Below are positions 1 through 9,882 of a stretch of DNA of 64,000 nt, piece by piece. The notes under the pieces are model-generated. The model made no database searches, had not been told where the DNA came from, and saw only the letters and a list, made by a program, of their open reading frames with translations. Within the stretch, counting starts at the first letter, position 1, and every line of letters starts with the position of its first letter. The position numbers were made by a program, and so were the translations under genes. Source of the DNA: Verrucomicrobiota bacterium (GTDB lineage: Bacteria; Verrucomicrobiota; Verrucomicrobiia; Verrucomicrobiales; Akkermansiaceae); NCBI GenBank assembly GCA_017301995.1, contig JAFLEH010000005.1:214189-278188 (forward strand). The letters run 5' to 3'.

Positions 1-950
1 GCGCCGCCCGTATCGCGCAGGGTATCTAGCAGATAGCGGAAGATGTCTTCGGCGGTCAGGCGGTGGACCTGATCGCGTGTGATCTGCCACGCGTCGAGAT
101 AGGCGAGGGCGAGTTGCGCCTGATCGTAGAGCATTTTCTCATAATGCGGGACGTGCCAATGGCGGTCCACCGAATAGCGGTGAAACCCGCCGCCAAGGTG
201 GTCGTGGATGCCGCCGGCGGCCATCGCCCGGAGCGTATGGCAGGCCAGGTCGGCGGCGAGCGCGCCATCAGGAGTTGCCAACCCATGGCGGTCCGCGATT
301 TGGAGTAACGCGCGCAGGACGACTGGACGGGGAAACTTCGGCGCTCCGCCGAATCCTCCGCACGAGGCATCGTGGGCGCTCGCACAGTTTGATAGATACT
401 CGTCGAACACGCCCGGACCGGCGACCCCTGTCGGCTCGGGAACGGCTGCGGTTTGCCCGCGTAGGTGGACCATGACGCGGTCGGCGCTTTCCAGAACGCG
501 TTCGCGGTCCTCCTGCCAGAGGCGGGCGAGTTCCTCGCAAATGCGTGGAAACCCCGGCCTTCCGTAACGGTCTTCGGGAGGAAAATAGGTACCGCCGGTC
601 ACCGGCTTTCCATCGGGTGTTAGCCACACGCTCATCGGCCATCCGCCTTGGCCGGTGGTGGCTTGGACGAATGCCATGTAGGCGGCGTCGATGTCGGGGC
701 GTTCCTCGCGGTCCACTTTGATATTGATCGCGCAGCGGTTCATGACGGCCGCGATCGCCGGATTCTCAAAGCACTCGCGCTCCATCACATGGCACCAATG
801 GCAGGTCGAGTAACCGACGGATAGAAACACCAGCTTGTCCTCCGCACGGGCCCGGCGGAAAGCTTCATCGCCCCATGGCAGCCAATCGACCGGGTTGTGG
901 GCGTGCTGGAGCAGGTAGGGCGAGGTCTCGCCCGCGAGCGCGTTGGGCAT
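1..950 (-). CDS. YyaL-type thioredoxin-domain protein (DUF255), partial
   Basis: The gene runs leftwards off the window, so only about 316 N-terminal codons are seen; the family is usually 600-700 residues. The N-terminus carries the family signature [14 protein letters not shown], then a thioredoxin-like segment with a CHWC motif (Cys50 and Cys53) followed by the [10 protein letters not shown] block. Further on, the [17 protein letters not shown] stretch matches the start of the (alpha/alpha)6 barrel that follows the thioredoxin domain in this family. The exact reaction is not established; homologues are annotated as spermatogenesis-associated protein 20-like. The start at 950 is chosen because MPNALAGE precedes the conserved block directly. 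It lies 15 bases after the lipoprotein gene and is probably the last gene of the hisD-led operon. Confidence 0.9.
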   Translation of the reverse strand, partial: MPNALAGETSPYLLQHAHNPVDWLPWGDEAFRRARAEDKLVFLSVGYSTCHWCHVMERECFENPAIAAVMNRCAINIKVDREERPDIDAAYMAFVQATTGQGGWPMSVWLTPDGKPVTGGTYFPPEDRYGRPGFPRICEELARLWQEDRERVLESADRVMVHLRGQTAAVPEPTGVAGPGVFDEYLSNCASAHDASCGGFGGAPKFPRPVVLRALLQIADRHGLATPDGALAADLACHTLRAMAAGGIHDHLGGGFHRYSVDRHWHVPHYEKMLYDQAQLALAYLDAWQITRDQVHRLTAEDIFRYLLDTLRDTGG

Positions 951-966
951 CGGAAACGGATGGCGG

Positions 967-1722
967 TTAGGGCTTGCGCCGGTTGGTTTCCGTAAGTTCC
1001 TGGGTTTGGCGGAACAGCAGGGTTTCCGCCGTGTAGCGGGAGGTTTGTTCCTTGACGATGCCGATTCCCGGCGCGAACCAGATCGTGCGACGCAGTTCCA
1101 GTCCCGAATCCTTTCCGGTCATCAGCAGGCGGATGGCATGATAGGTTCCAGCGGGAACGGTGACATCTTCCCGACCGACCACCGAAATGCCGCGGCTTGA
1201 CTCGCCTTGGGCTACGGTCAGCGATGGCAGCGACGAGCCCGCGCGAATGTTGGATAGAACGAATGGCACCGGCGGGTCCAGCCACATCAGCTTTGGGTCC
1301 TCCCCTTTGACCAGCTTGACGGAACCGCGCATGAGAATCCGGTCCTGATAGATCTCGACCAATTCCCGTTCGACCGGAGAATCGGGCACGATCACCTCGA
1401 AGGTATCGACTTCCGGTTTGTCGGGCACGGGTTTGAGCTTGCCCAGATAGGTGCGGACGGATTGATAGGTTTTGGTGTCCGAATTGGCGCCGGACGGGTC
1501 TTTGGCGTTGACCTCAATGGACACCTTGTAGTTCCAGTGGTCGCCTTTTTTCAGCGGGAGAAGCGGGATTTCGGATGGAACATCGCCTGCGGATTCAGAG
1601 GGGGGCGGCGTGGGAGGTGAATCTGTCGCCGGAGTTTCCTGTTTGCGGTCGCAAGCCGCCAGGAAAAGAGCGGACCCGAGGATCAGGCTCGCCGGGAGGG
1701 TGTGGTTAGGGTATGTTTTCAT
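967..1722 (-). CDS. Predicted lipoprotein, unknown function
   Basis: A 251-residue protein with a clear lipoprotein signal: [16 protein letters not shown], then a hydrophobic stretch ending in the lipobox LAAC (Cys about residue 24). A proline/serine-rich linker follows. The mature part is predicted mostly beta, with phrases such as [12 protein letters not shown] near the front and [13 protein letters not shown] near the end, which recall uncharacterised DUF3108-like outer-membrane proteins; that assignment is only a resemblance. The ATG at 1722 overlaps the stop of the upstream TPM-domain gene by four bases (ATGA), so translation is probably coupled. No enzymatic motif is visible. Confidence 0.8.
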   Translation of the reverse strand: MKTYPNHTLPASLILGSALFLAACDRKQETPATDSPPTPPPSESAGDVPSEIPLLPLKKGDHWNYKVSIEVNAKDPSGANSDTKTYQSVRTYLGKLKPVPDKPEVDTFEVIVPDSPVERELVEIYQDRILMRGSVKLVKGEDPKLMWLDPPVPFVLSNIRAGSSLPSLTVAQGESSRGISVVGREDVTVPAGTYHAIRLLMTGKDSGLELRRTIWFAPGIGIVKEQTSRYTAETLLFRQTQELTETNRRKP

Positions 1723-2516
1723 CGGGGGGTGGAGGGAGGGGCGCCTTGGGAAAGGCGGATGGATGAGTCGTTGCCGCCGGCATAGGGAGCGCCGAGGCGC
1801 CTTTGCCAGCGGGGAGTCGGAAATGCCAGGGATCGGCGGCGGCGGATACCTTGGTGGACGAGGGCGGCGCATGCTAACAATATGACGCTCGCGGCCGCCG
1901 ATACCGGCAGAGCCAGCTTTCGGATCCGCGCGTTGCGCATGAGGGTCTGTTGGTTCTCGCGATACGACTGTTGGTATTGATAGGCCCAGTAGGCGTTGTC
2001 GCCCAGCCAGATGCGGAGCATCTCGGAAGCCTCGGTGGTGGCGGCGGAAACCTTGCGGTCGTTGTTCGGCTCGAGAGCCGCCCGATGGCAGGCGTCCGCG
2101 ATCTGCCGTTTGACCGGTTCGGCGGCAAACCGTTTGAGAAGCTTGCCGCCCGGGAGGATCCACGGGCTTGCCGGATCGCCCGGAGAATGCAGGACCACGC
2201 AGTGGAAAAGCGGCGAGCACCAAGCCTCGGCGAACCGCTTGGCCACATGCTCCGGAGGCGCTCCCTTGAGGTCCGATACGACGACCAGAATATCCACGCC
2301 TTCGTTGCCGCGGATGGTTTCGAGTTCCTTGCCGATCATCGCAACCGTTTCCGGTTTCAGCACGTTCGCGGGATCAAACACCGAGTCCGGAGGACGATCT
2401 CCGAATTCGAAATCGGCGGATGCCGCTGGTTTCGCCGGGGCGGGCCGTGGCGGCGGCGCCGCCATGACCGTGATGGCGGATAGGATGGCTGCCAGAAAGA
2501 AGACGGTCGTTTTCAT
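1719..2516 (-). CDS. TPM-domain (TLP18.3/Psb32/MOLO-1) membrane protein
   Basis: 265 residues: a Sec signal peptide (hydrophobic from residue 4, AxA-like site VMAAPPP), a proline/alanine linker, then a TPM-like alpha/beta domain from about residue 45 (FDPANVLKPETVAMIGKELE ... VDILVVVSDL). A hydrophobic segment near residues 208-230 (LALPVSAAASVILLACAALV) suggests a membrane anchor, leaving a basic cytoplasmic tail. The TPM domain family is found in photosystem repair factors and bacterial proteins of poorly known function. The start at 2516 overlaps the upstream gene by one base (TGATG) and the stop overlaps the downstream lipoprotein by four, placing it firmly in the operon. Confidence 0.8.
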   Translation of the reverse strand: MKTTVFFLAAILSAITVMAAPPPRPAPAKPAASADFEFGDRPPDSVFDPANVLKPETVAMIGKELETIRGNEGVDILVVVSDLKGAPPEHVAKRFAEAWCSPLFHCVVLHSPGDPASPWILPGGKLLKRFAAEPVKRQIADACHRAALEPNNDRKVSAATTEASEMLRIWLGDNAYWAYQYQQSYRENQQTLMRNARIRKLALPVSAAASVILLACAALVHQGIRRRRSLAFPTPRWQRRLGAPYAGGNDSSIRLSQGAPPSTPR

Positions 2517-3121
2517 CACGCGGATTTTCCGGATAGAACGGCCTCGGCATGCCGCCATGAGTTTTCCAACAGAACCCGCGCGGTGTCGTGAAACGCCGCG
2601 ACCGATTTGCCGTAGTCGCCGTCTTTCCATGCGGGAATCATCGCCGCCAGGGCTTTGTCCCACTGGTCGTTTCCGAGCCATGGTTCGGCGGAGTATCCGG
2701 TGGCGACGGCCGCGCGGTTGGCGGCCACATTGATGACCAACAACACCGTCCACAATCGATCGGATTCGGACTCCTCGGGCTGGATAGGGAGGACATTGAG
2801 CATCCAGAAACCGTAGAGCCGCAAGTTGGTTTCAGCGGGGAGATTGACGGTGCAGACCCTCCAGCGGAATTGCGGAAACCGTCTGACCAGGCGGTTTTGC
2901 GAGCGGTCGATGACCTTGAGCGCCGATGAATCAAACAGATCCGCCTGGTCATTCATCGTTCGGATTTCCGGCACGGGACCCGGAAACATCCGCATGGTGT
3001 CGGCGCCGGTGAATTGGCAGTTAGGGCAACGGTCCACCGAGTCGATCTGGGTCTGGCACGCCGGGCAGGTGAATGCCACCCGCGGTGATCGGATTCGGGT
3101 GCGTCGCTGGCCGGAACTCAT
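2516..3121 (-). CDS. TPM-domain protein with N-terminal zinc ribbon
   Basis: 201 residues. The N-terminus holds a two-CxxC ribbon (CPACQTQ ... RCPNCQ, about residues 19-37), followed by a TPM-like domain (LYGFWMLNVLPIQ ... LWTVLLVINVAANRAAVATGYSAEPW). No signal peptide is seen, so a cytosolic location is likely, in contrast to the secreted paralogue next to it. The start at 3121 overlaps the hisD stop by four bases (ATGA). A tandem pair of a soluble ribbon-bearing and a secreted TPM protein is the context; partner proteins are unknown. Confidence 0.75.
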   Translation of the reverse strand: MSSGQRRTRIRSPRVAFTCPACQTQIDSVDRCPNCQFTGADTMRMFPGPVPEIRTMNDQADLFDSSALKVIDRSQNRLVRRFPQFRWRVCTVNLPAETNLRLYGFWMLNVLPIQPEESESDRLWTVLLVINVAANRAAVATGYSAEPWLGNDQWDKALAAMIPAWKDGDYGKSVAAFHDTARVLLENSWRHAEAVLSGKSA

Positions 3122-4407
3122 GGTTCGAGTCGGATGGAGGTGGATCGCCCGTGGGCGTCGAGGCCCTCGATGCGGGCGAACTCGGTGACCACCGGCAGCG
3201 ACTTGGCTACGGACTTCCGGTCGAGGCGGACGATGCTGGTGCGGCGTTGGAATTGGTCGGCCCGGAGGCCGGAGAACGAACGTCCCGCGCCGCCGGTGGG
3301 CAGGGTATGGCTTGGGCCAGCGAGGAAATCGCCCACCGCTACCGGCGAGTGATTGCCCAGATAGATGGCGCCGGCGGTGCGGATCTGCGGCAGCCAACGG
3401 GCCTCGTTCGCGGAGATCAGGGAAAGGTGCTCGGGCGCGAAGGTGTTGGCGATTTCCACCCCTTCGGCAAACGATTTCAGATGGAGCAGGAACGTGCCGC
3501 GCTTGAGCACCTCGCGGATGATTTTCGCACGCGAAAGGGAGGGGAGTTGTTTCTCAATGCTGGCCCTGACCTTGTTGAGGAGCGGCTTCGAATCGGTCGC
3601 GAAGCCGACCACGCTGTCGCCGCCGTGCTCCGCCTGGGCTAACAAATCCGCGGCGATGTAGTCCGGGTTTCCGGTTCGGTCGGCCAGAACGAGGATTTCG
3701 CTGGGACCGGGCAGCAGATCGATGGAAACCGCGCCGACCAACTGCCGTTTTGCCTCCACCACGAAACGGTTTCCCGGCCCGAAAATCCGGTCCACCGCAC
3801 GGATCGTGCGGGTTCCGATGGCCATGGCCGCGATGGCCTGCGCGCCGCCGATTTTGATCGCCTCGGTCACGCCGGCGGCACGCAGCGCGTGGAGGAGCGC
3901 GGGATTGACGGTGCCATCCAGTCCGCAGGGAGTGGCCGCCAGAATCTGCGGGACCCCGGCCGCGGAAGCGAAGCCGGCGGTCATCAGCGCGGTCGAAACG
4001 AGCGGTGCCTTGCCACCGGGCACATAGACGCCAACGCGGTCGAACGGGGTGAACCGCTCTCCAACAACCGCGCCTTCCGCGTTGCGGGCGCTCCAGTCCT
4101 TGCGCAGGCTGCGTTTGGCAAAGGCCCGGATATTGCGGAGGCTGCGCTGGACCGCATTGCGCGTGACCGCGTCAACCGCACGGTCCGCGGCGTCGAATTC
4201 CGCTTCGCTAACAAACAACTGCTTGGGCTTGAGAGTTACGCCGTCGAACCGCTTGGTGTAGGCGATGAGCGCCTTGTCGCCATTGGCCGCCACCTCCGCG
4301 ATGATCTCGCCCACAAGGTCGCGCACGCCTGGCTCCGGCAGGGCGCGGCGGTTCAGGCGGCGGACGAAGGTGGCGTATCCGGAATCGGTGTGGCTGAGCG
4401 TTAGCAT
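3118..4407 (-). CDS. hisD: Histidinol dehydrogenase
   Basis: 429 residues, the normal family length. It catalyses the last two steps of histidine synthesis, oxidising L-histidinol to L-histidine with two NAD+. Visible family blocks include the glycine-rich GGAQAIAAMAIGT segment, GPGNRFVVEAKRQL, the zinc-ligand block LLAQAEHGGDS, and the C-terminal HTLPTGGAGRSFSGL with its conserved histidine. No other his gene is in the window, so it is separated from the rest of the pathway; instead it heads a run of overlapping genes for two TPM proteins, a lipoprotein and a YyaL-type protein. The start at 4407 gives the typical N-terminus. Confidence 0.97.
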   Translation of the reverse strand: MLTLSHTDSGYATFVRRLNRRALPEPGVRDLVGEIIAEVAANGDKALIAYTKRFDGVTLKPKQLFVSEAEFDAADRAVDAVTRNAVQRSLRNIRAFAKRSLRKDWSARNAEGAVVGERFTPFDRVGVYVPGGKAPLVSTALMTAGFASAAGVPQILAATPCGLDGTVNPALLHALRAAGVTEAIKIGGAQAIAAMAIGTRTIRAVDRIFGPGNRFVVEAKRQLVGAVSIDLLPGPSEILVLADRTGNPDYIAADLLAQAEHGGDSVVGFATDSKPLLNKVRASIEKQLPSLSRAKIIREVLKRGTFLLHLKSFAEGVEIANTFAPEHLSLISANEARWLPQIRTAGAIYLGNHSPVAVGDFLAGPSHTLPTGGAGRSFSGLRADQFQRRTSIVRLDRKSVAKSLPVVTEFARIEGLDAHGRSTSIRLEP

Positions 4408-4616
4408 GGTGGGAAGGCGGCATTATGTCTGTTATTCCGCGCTTCGCCAAGCCCGATGGCGGGAAAATTTCAATTCAGCGCCATGCGCAAGCCGTCGGGC
4501 GGGTTCCGGGCATTCGGGCGCGGCGGATGGCGTTCGCGTCGGACTGCCGGCGAAGCCGTGGCGCCGGCGGTTGGATTCTCACTTGCGGTCGGTTGGGGAT
4601 CGGGCACACTCGGCGC

Positions 4617-5420
4617 GTGAATTCATCTCCCTTGGGATTTTTTGATTCGGGTGTTGGCGGCCTCACGGTGGTGCGGGCCGTGCAGGAGTTGCTGCCTGCC
4701 GAGAACATCGTCTATCTGGGGGATACCGCTCGTCTCCCGTATGGATCGAAGAGCCCGGAAACGATCCGCCAGTTCGCCGACGAGGACGTGAGGTTTTTGT
4801 TGGGTCACGGGGTCAAGGCGATCATTGTCGCGTGCAACACCGCCACCGCCCACGCGCTGCCGCAGTTGCGCGAACACTACCGGGTGCCGGTGCTGGGGGT
4901 GATCGAACCGGGCGTGGAGGCGGCGCTCGCGGACCCGCGCGCCGAGCGGATCGGTATCATTGCCACCCGCGGGACGATCGGATCGCACGCCTATCAGCAC
5001 GCGCTGGCCCTGCGCCGCACCGGGTTGATGATCCACGGACAGCCCGCACCGCTGCTGGTGCCTCTGATCGAGGAAAACTGGCTGGACCACCCGGCTACCC
5101 GGGAGGTTTTGCGGACCTATCTTGAGCCGCTGGTGGAGAAGGGGATCGACACGTTGCTGCTGGCCTGCACCCACTATCCGCTGCTGGTGCCCATGCTGCG
5201 GGAATTGTTGCCGCCGGACGTGCGGCTCGTGGACTCGGCAACCACCTGCGCGGAGCATTTGCGGGTGGAACTGGAGCGCCTGGATCTGCTGGCACCCGCC
5301 GGAAACGCGGGCACTCTGGAGTTGTTTCTGACGGACCTTTCCGAGCAGTTCGAGGAGTTGGCGCGGCGCTTTCTCCGCAAGTCGCCGGGGCGGATCCGCC
5401 GCGCGGCGCTGGGCGGTTAG
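4617..5420 (+). CDS. murI: Glutamate racemase
   Basis: 267 residues from a GTG start at 4617. It interconverts L- and D-glutamate for peptidoglycan. The enzyme begins with the signature LGFFDSGVGGLTV; the two catalytic cysteines are in IVACNTATA (about residue 71) and LLACTHYPLL (about residue 183), with GDTARLPYGSKS in between. An open frame extends upstream to 4425 but that part has no family similarity, while GTG places the conserved block at residue 6. The gene diverges from hisD; about 209 bases separate the two start codons and should contain both promoters. Confidence 0.96.
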   Translation: MNSSPLGFFDSGVGGLTVVRAVQELLPAENIVYLGDTARLPYGSKSPETIRQFADEDVRFLLGHGVKAIIVACNTATAHALPQLREHYRVPVLGVIEPGVEAALADPRAERIGIIATRGTIGSHAYQHALALRRTGLMIHGQPAPLLVPLIEENWLDHPATREVLRTYLEPLVEKGIDTLLLACTHYPLLVPMLRELLPPDVRLVDSATTCAEHLRVELERLDLLAPAGNAGTLELFLTDLSEQFEELARRFLRKSPGRIRRAALGG

Positions 5421-5479
5421 CAGTTCGTGCTGGCGTTTCCGATCATCTGGAGTAGGGTCTCGCCCGGAGGAGTTTCCCT

Positions 5480-6055
5480 ATGCGTCTGTTGATCCGTCTT
5501 GTCCCTTGTTTGCTCGTGGCTTCCTGCGCCACGAAGAAGGAGGAAAACGTCGTTCCGCTGGGTCAGCAAACGATGAACCAGAAGTTCAATTCTTCCAAAG
5601 CCCTCAAGCAGGACGAAAAAGGCAACTGGCCCGCCGAGGTCCGGGCCATGAACGTGGCCGAAACCAACCGGAAGTCGGCCTATTTCACCGGCGAAGCCAA
5701 TCAGCCGAAAGCCTTCAAAACCGAGCGGTTCCAAAAGGCCAAGTGGTGGGGTGGAAAAACCTATGAGGGCAAGCCCTACACCGGAAACACCGATGCCAGC
5801 CGCCTGAAAACCGCCGCGCGCGACCAGAACAAAGGCGCCCGAGAGGGCACCGTGGAGGCGCCCACCGGACGCTTTGGCACCGGCACCTATCCGACCGCCC
5901 AGGCCCGCGAGGCATCCGGCAAGCGCATGGACAAAACCGCCGACGCCAAGACGGAGAACCGCCGCGACACCTACCCGGAACCCGAAATCATGGGCTATCA
6001 GGAGCAGCGCAAGATGCAGATCAAGGATGTGAACAGCATCATGGGGAGGAATTGA
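5480..6055 (+). CDS. Predicted lipoprotein, unknown function
   Basis: 191 residues starting with MRLLIRLVPCLLVASC, a short lipoprotein signal with lipobox VASC at about residue 16. The rest is hydrophilic, lysine/glutamate- and threonine-rich, with little predicted globular structure, and ends MQIKDVNSIMGRN. I recognise no family. It sits 59 bases after murI in the same direction, then a 149-base gap leads to the SurA-N gene. Possibly a cell-envelope protein restricted to this phylum. Confidence 0.7.
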   Translation: MRLLIRLVPCLLVASCATKKEENVVPLGQQTMNQKFNSSKALKQDEKGNWPAEVRAMNVAETNRKSAYFTGEANQPKAFKTERFQKAKWWGGKTYEGKPYTGNTDASRLKTAARDQNKGAREGTVEAPTGRFGTGTYPTAQAREASGKRMDKTADAKTENRRDTYPEPEIMGYQEQRKMQIKDVNSIMGRN

Positions 6056-6204
6056 AGGCGCATCTCGGGGATTCTCCACCGCGCTCCACCCCGAAATCCC
6101 GCGCTTTGCCGCCGGAATCTCCGCCGCTTGCGAATTTGCCATTGATTCCCGCACCGCTCCGGTCATAGAGTCCGCCCGCCCGAACCTTCAGCGGGCTTGA
6201 ACGC

Positions 6205-7908
6205 ATGATCGAAAAACTTCACAGATACCGCACCCTGCTGGTCCTCGGGCTCATCCTAGTCGCCGCCGCCTTTGTTTTCGGCGATTTCTACGGCGGCCGG
6301 AGAAACTCGGCGGGCGGCCCGCGCTCGGTGCTCGGCGTGGCCGGAAAAACCTATACCAGCCGCGATTTCCAGAAACTCGCCTCCGGTCCGGTGGGATTGT
6401 TGCAGTCGATGGGCGACATCGCCGCATTCCAGTTCATCTTCGAACTCGCGAAAGGCGCGTCGGCCGATAGCGACATGGCGGAGAAGTTCTTCGTCGGCCG
6501 CGTGATCCTGCGCAACGCCCGCGACGAATACGGCATCCACCCCAGCGACGACGAGGTTTCCGCCTACATCCGGAAAATGCGCGCGTTTGCGGATACGGCC
6601 GCCGCGCCCAATCCGACCGGGGCCACCTTCGACGAGGCAAAATACAAGGATTTCATCGACAAAACCATCGGCCGCTTCGGCATGACCGAAAACGATTTTC
6701 TCGACCTTGCGGCCGACATGCTGGCACTCAGCAAACTCAAGAACATCCTCGCCTCCGGCGTGGTGGCCGACCGCGACACCGTGGCGCTCGAATCCAAATT
6801 GAAGAATCAAAAAATCGCCGTCGAACTGGCCAGGGTCGATCTCGGTCCGTTCGAGGAGAAGCTTCAGCCCACGGAGGAGGAAATCAAGGCGTATTGGGAA
6901 CCGATCAAGGACGCCTTCAAGACCGAGCTGCGCCGGAAGTTTTCCTATGTGGTGGTGACCCCGGTTTTCCCGCCTGAACCCGCCGACGAGGATCCGAAGG
7001 AAACCATCGCCGACGCCGCGGCCACCGATGAGGCCAAAGAGGCCGCCAAGAAGAAGCGCGAGGAGGAAAAGGCCCTGAAAAAAGCCAAATATGATGACGA
7101 GCGCCGGGCCGCCCAGCGGAAGACCGATGAAACCGTGAACACCTTCTACGATTTGCTGGTGGCCGAAGCCGAAAAACCCCAAGGCAAGACCCTCGAACAG
7201 CTCGCCGCCGAAGACGCCTACAAATGGGAGGTGAAGACCACCGACCTGTTCAGTGAAAAGGCACCACCGTCGGAAATCGACCTCACCATTCGTGCGTCCA
7301 GCCTGGGTGGCAAAGCCGTGGGTGAACTCTTCAAAATCCACCCCACCGAGGATCCGCTTTCCAAATTCACCCCGCCGATTCCCGTTGGCGACGGACAGTG
7401 GTTGATCGCCCGGATGGACGGTGAGGAAAAGGTCCGCGAGCAGACCTTCGCCGAAGCCCGTGCCGAAGCCCGTGCCAAGCTCATCGAGGAAAAGGCCACC
7501 GCCGCGATGAAAACCGCCGCCGAAGACGCGCTCAAGAAGATCAAGGAGTCCGTCGCCGCCGGCAAACCGTTCGCCGATGCCGCGAAAGAAGCGGGGATGG
7601 TGGAAAGCAAGTCGATCACGGATCTAACCAGCGCCCGCCGTCCGGACGCGGTCACCGAGCCGGCCAATCTGTTCCAGTCGGCATCAAAGGTCGATCCGGG
7701 TGCTTTCGCCGATGTGATCGTCGAATCCGAGCGCGCGTTCGTCGTCCAGGTTGTCAAGCGCGAGGTCACCAAGGATCCGAATGCCGAAACCACGCTCAAC
7801 TCCGAGGTCACGATGGCCAATAACTCCAACGAGACGCTGGTGTTCGACGCATGGCTGGCGGCCAAGGTGGACGATGCCAAGGTCGATCAGCTCTACAAGC
7901 ACCAATAG
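6205..7908 (+). CDS. SurA N-terminal-domain (PpiD-like) membrane-anchored chaperone
   Basis: 567 residues. An N-terminal anchor (LLVLGLILVAAAFVFGDF, residues 11-28) places the body in the periplasm. Residues 40-210 resemble the SurA/PpiD N-terminal chaperone domain (FVGRVILRNARDEYGIHPSDDEVSAYI). Then come a charged, lysine/glutamate-rich insert (roughly residues 265-305, EEEKALKKAKYDDERR) and a long helical C-terminus with further SurA-like segments. I see no convincing parvulin active-site set, so chaperone rather than isomerase activity is the safer inference. A role in outer-membrane or surface-protein folding would suit the large secreted proteins encoded downstream, but that link is inferred from context only. 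Confidence 0.75.
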   Translation: MIEKLHRYRTLLVLGLILVAAAFVFGDFYGGRRNSAGGPRSVLGVAGKTYTSRDFQKLASGPVGLLQSMGDIAAFQFIFELAKGASADSDMAEKFFVGRVILRNARDEYGIHPSDDEVSAYIRKMRAFADTAAAPNPTGATFDEAKYKDFIDKTIGRFGMTENDFLDLAADMLALSKLKNILASGVVADRDTVALESKLKNQKIAVELARVDLGPFEEKLQPTEEEIKAYWEPIKDAFKTELRRKFSYVVVTPVFPPEPADEDPKETIADAAATDEAKEAAKKKREEEKALKKAKYDDERRAAQRKTDETVNTFYDLLVAEAEKPQGKTLEQLAAEDAYKWEVKTTDLFSEKAPPSEIDLTIRASSLGGKAVGELFKIHPTEDPLSKFTPPIPVGDGQWLIARMDGEEKVREQTFAEARAEARAKLIEEKATAAMKTAAEDALKKIKESVAAGKPFADAAKEAGMVESKSITDLTSARRPDAVTEPANLFQSASKVDPGAFADVIVESERAFVVQVVKREVTKDPNAETTLNSEVTMANNSNETLVFDAWLAAKVDDAKVDQLYKHQ

Positions 7909-8016
7909 CCCTCGATCGGTCGGGCGGGCACCCCGCGATTTCAGCCAGTTGCCGCCGCCCATCCGGCGCCACGGCCTATTCCAACCGCATTTTCAATCCC
8001 GCACCCCGTTCCCACC

Positions 8017-9594
8017 GTGTTTTATCTAACTACCGCGATCGATTACACCAACGGCGCGCCGCACATCGGCCATGCCTACGAAAAAGTTCTGGCGGACGTG
8101 CTGGCCCGCCACCGCCGCCTGCGCGGCGACGAGACGTTTTTTCTAACCGGCGTGGACCAGCACGGCCAGAAGGTCCAGCAAACCGCCGAGCGCGAGGGTG
8201 TCGAGCCCTCCGAGTTCGTCGCGGGCGTGACCGCCAGGTTTCTCGCCCTTTGGGAAACCCTCGGGATCCGCTACGACGGATGGGCCGCCACCGTGGATGA
8301 CCGCCACAAAGCCTGCGTCCGGGCGATCCTGGATGACCTCAAGGCAAAGGGGCAACTCTACAAGAAAGCCCATTCCGGGCACTACTCGGTGCGGCAGGAA
8401 CAGTTTCTAACCGACCGTGACCGCGACGAGTCCGGAAATTTCGGACCCGAGTGGGGCGAGGTGGTGCTGTTTGAGGAGGAGAACTGGTATTTCAAACTGA
8501 GCGAGCATACCGCCTGGCTGAAGGATTATCTGGAAACCACGCCGGACGCCGTGCTGCCGCTTTTCCGCAAGGCGGAGTTGCTCAACGCCCTGGATCGGAA
8601 TTCCGGCACCGACCTATGCATCTCACGGCCCAAGGAGCGCCTGCGCTGGGGGATCGAGTTGCCGTTCGATCCGGAGTTCGTGACTTATGTGTGGTTCGAC
8701 GCGCTGATCAATTACATATCATTCGCCGGCTATCGGGCCGCCGCGGATGCGGGACTGCCGGATTTCTCCCGTCTCTGGACCGCAGGCGAACGGCCGATCC
8801 ACATCATCGGCAAGGACATCCTGGTGCCCGCCCACGGGATTTACTGGCTGTGCATGCTCCGCGCGATGGGGTTCCCGGACACCCTGATGCCGCGCCTGCT
8901 GGTCCACGGATGGTGGAACCGAAGCGGCGAGAAAATGAGCAAATCGTTAGGCAATATTGTCGATCCGGCGGAACTTGCCGGGCGCTTCGGCATCGAGGCG
9001 GTGCGCTACTATCTGGTGCGCGACATCCATACCGGCCGCGATTCGGACTTCGATGTCGAGCGGCTGATCATGCTGTTCAATACCGAACTGGCAAACGAGT
9101 TGGGCAACCTCTGCAACCGCGCGCTGAACATGAGCCAACGCTTCACCGGCGGCATCCTGCGCACCGGCGGCCCGGAAACCGACGACGATCGCGCTCTCCA
9201 GGCATCCCTCGCCGAATCCACCGCCGCCTATCAAGCGGCGATGGACGACTTCGAGGTCTCCCGCGCCCTTGAGGCGATCAACCGCCACGTGGTCCACTGC
9301 AACGGCTATGCCGAACGGATGAAACCCTGGGAACTTAACAAAAATCCCGAACTGCGCGACCGACTGGCGACCGTGCTCTATCATCTGGCGGAAAGCGTGG
9401 CCCACTGTGCCGTGCTGCTTTCGCCCGTCCTGCCCGACGCCGCCTCCAAACTGGCCGCCCAACTCAAACTTCCCGGTTTCGGATCATTCGGTCTATCCGA
9501 TCTGAAATGGGGCCTCCTGCCCGACGGCCACGAGATCGACAAACCCCAGCCGGTCTTCCCGCGAATCGTCATCGAGACACCGGAAGGCAAGTGA
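8017..9594 (+). CDS. metG: Methionyl-tRNA synthetase
   Basis: 525 residues from a GTG start at 8017. It charges tRNA-Met. The class I HIGH motif appears as APHIGHAYEKV (about residue 13-23) and KMSKS as GEKMSKSLGN (about residue 306). The anticodon-binding block follows (NRALNMSQRF). In the connective-peptide region, where many family members have zinc-binding cysteines, the sequence GHYSVRQEQFLTDRDRD has none, so this is a zinc-free form. The C-terminal EMAP/OB tRNA-binding domain of longer enzymes is absent. A stem-loop terminator follows at 9604. Confidence 0.96.
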   Translation: MFYLTTAIDYTNGAPHIGHAYEKVLADVLARHRRLRGDETFFLTGVDQHGQKVQQTAEREGVEPSEFVAGVTARFLALWETLGIRYDGWAATVDDRHKACVRAILDDLKAKGQLYKKAHSGHYSVRQEQFLTDRDRDESGNFGPEWGEVVLFEEENWYFKLSEHTAWLKDYLETTPDAVLPLFRKAELLNALDRNSGTDLCISRPKERLRWGIELPFDPEFVTYVWFDALINYISFAGYRAAADAGLPDFSRLWTAGERPIHIIGKDILVPAHGIYWLCMLRAMGFPDTLMPRLLVHGWWNRSGEKMSKSLGNIVDPAELAGRFGIEAVRYYLVRDIHTGRDSDFDVERLIMLFNTELANELGNLCNRALNMSQRFTGGILRTGGPETDDDRALQASLAESTAAYQAAMDDFEVSRALEAINRHVVHCNGYAERMKPWELNKNPELRDRLATVLYHLAESVAHCAVLLSPVLPDAASKLAAQLKLPGFGSFGLSDLKWGLLPDGHEIDKPQPVFPRIVIETPEGK

Positions 9595-9603
9595 ACGGAT
9601 AGG

Positions 9604-9641
9604 AAAATCGCTGCCGGGCGCGGGTTCGTGCGGGCGATTTT
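9604..9641 (+). terminator. Stem-loop terminator after metG
   Basis: Inverted repeat AAAATCGC (9604-9611) and GCGATTTT (9634-9641) ten bases after the metG stop; the 3' arm supplies its own T run. The symmetric A/T ends suggest it could act in both directions. The remaining 240 bases up to 9883 hold no gene that I can see and presumably the promoter of the surface-protein gene. Confidence 0.6.
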
Positions 9642-9882
9642 GCTTTCCAAGTTGAACGCTGTTTTCCCTAGGGAATTCCACCGGTTTCGGGATGTTGCCG
9701 CAGGGTGAGGGTATGACTGTCATACAGGATCCTGCAAGACCGGGTGCCTGAATGCGCCCATATTGAACCCATCGCCAAGCGGCGGAAGGAAATTCGTTGT
9801 TCCCGGAACTTAGCCCGTTCCGATCTCCGCGTCTAGCAAACGGCGAATCCATCAAAGCCAAAGCCTCAACCACCACCAACCC

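Noticed and set aside
6256..7341. 361-codon minus-strand open frame opposite the SurA-N gene
   Set aside because: Antisense artefact of GC-rich codon use; the plus-strand frame has a clear membrane anchor and family similarity.
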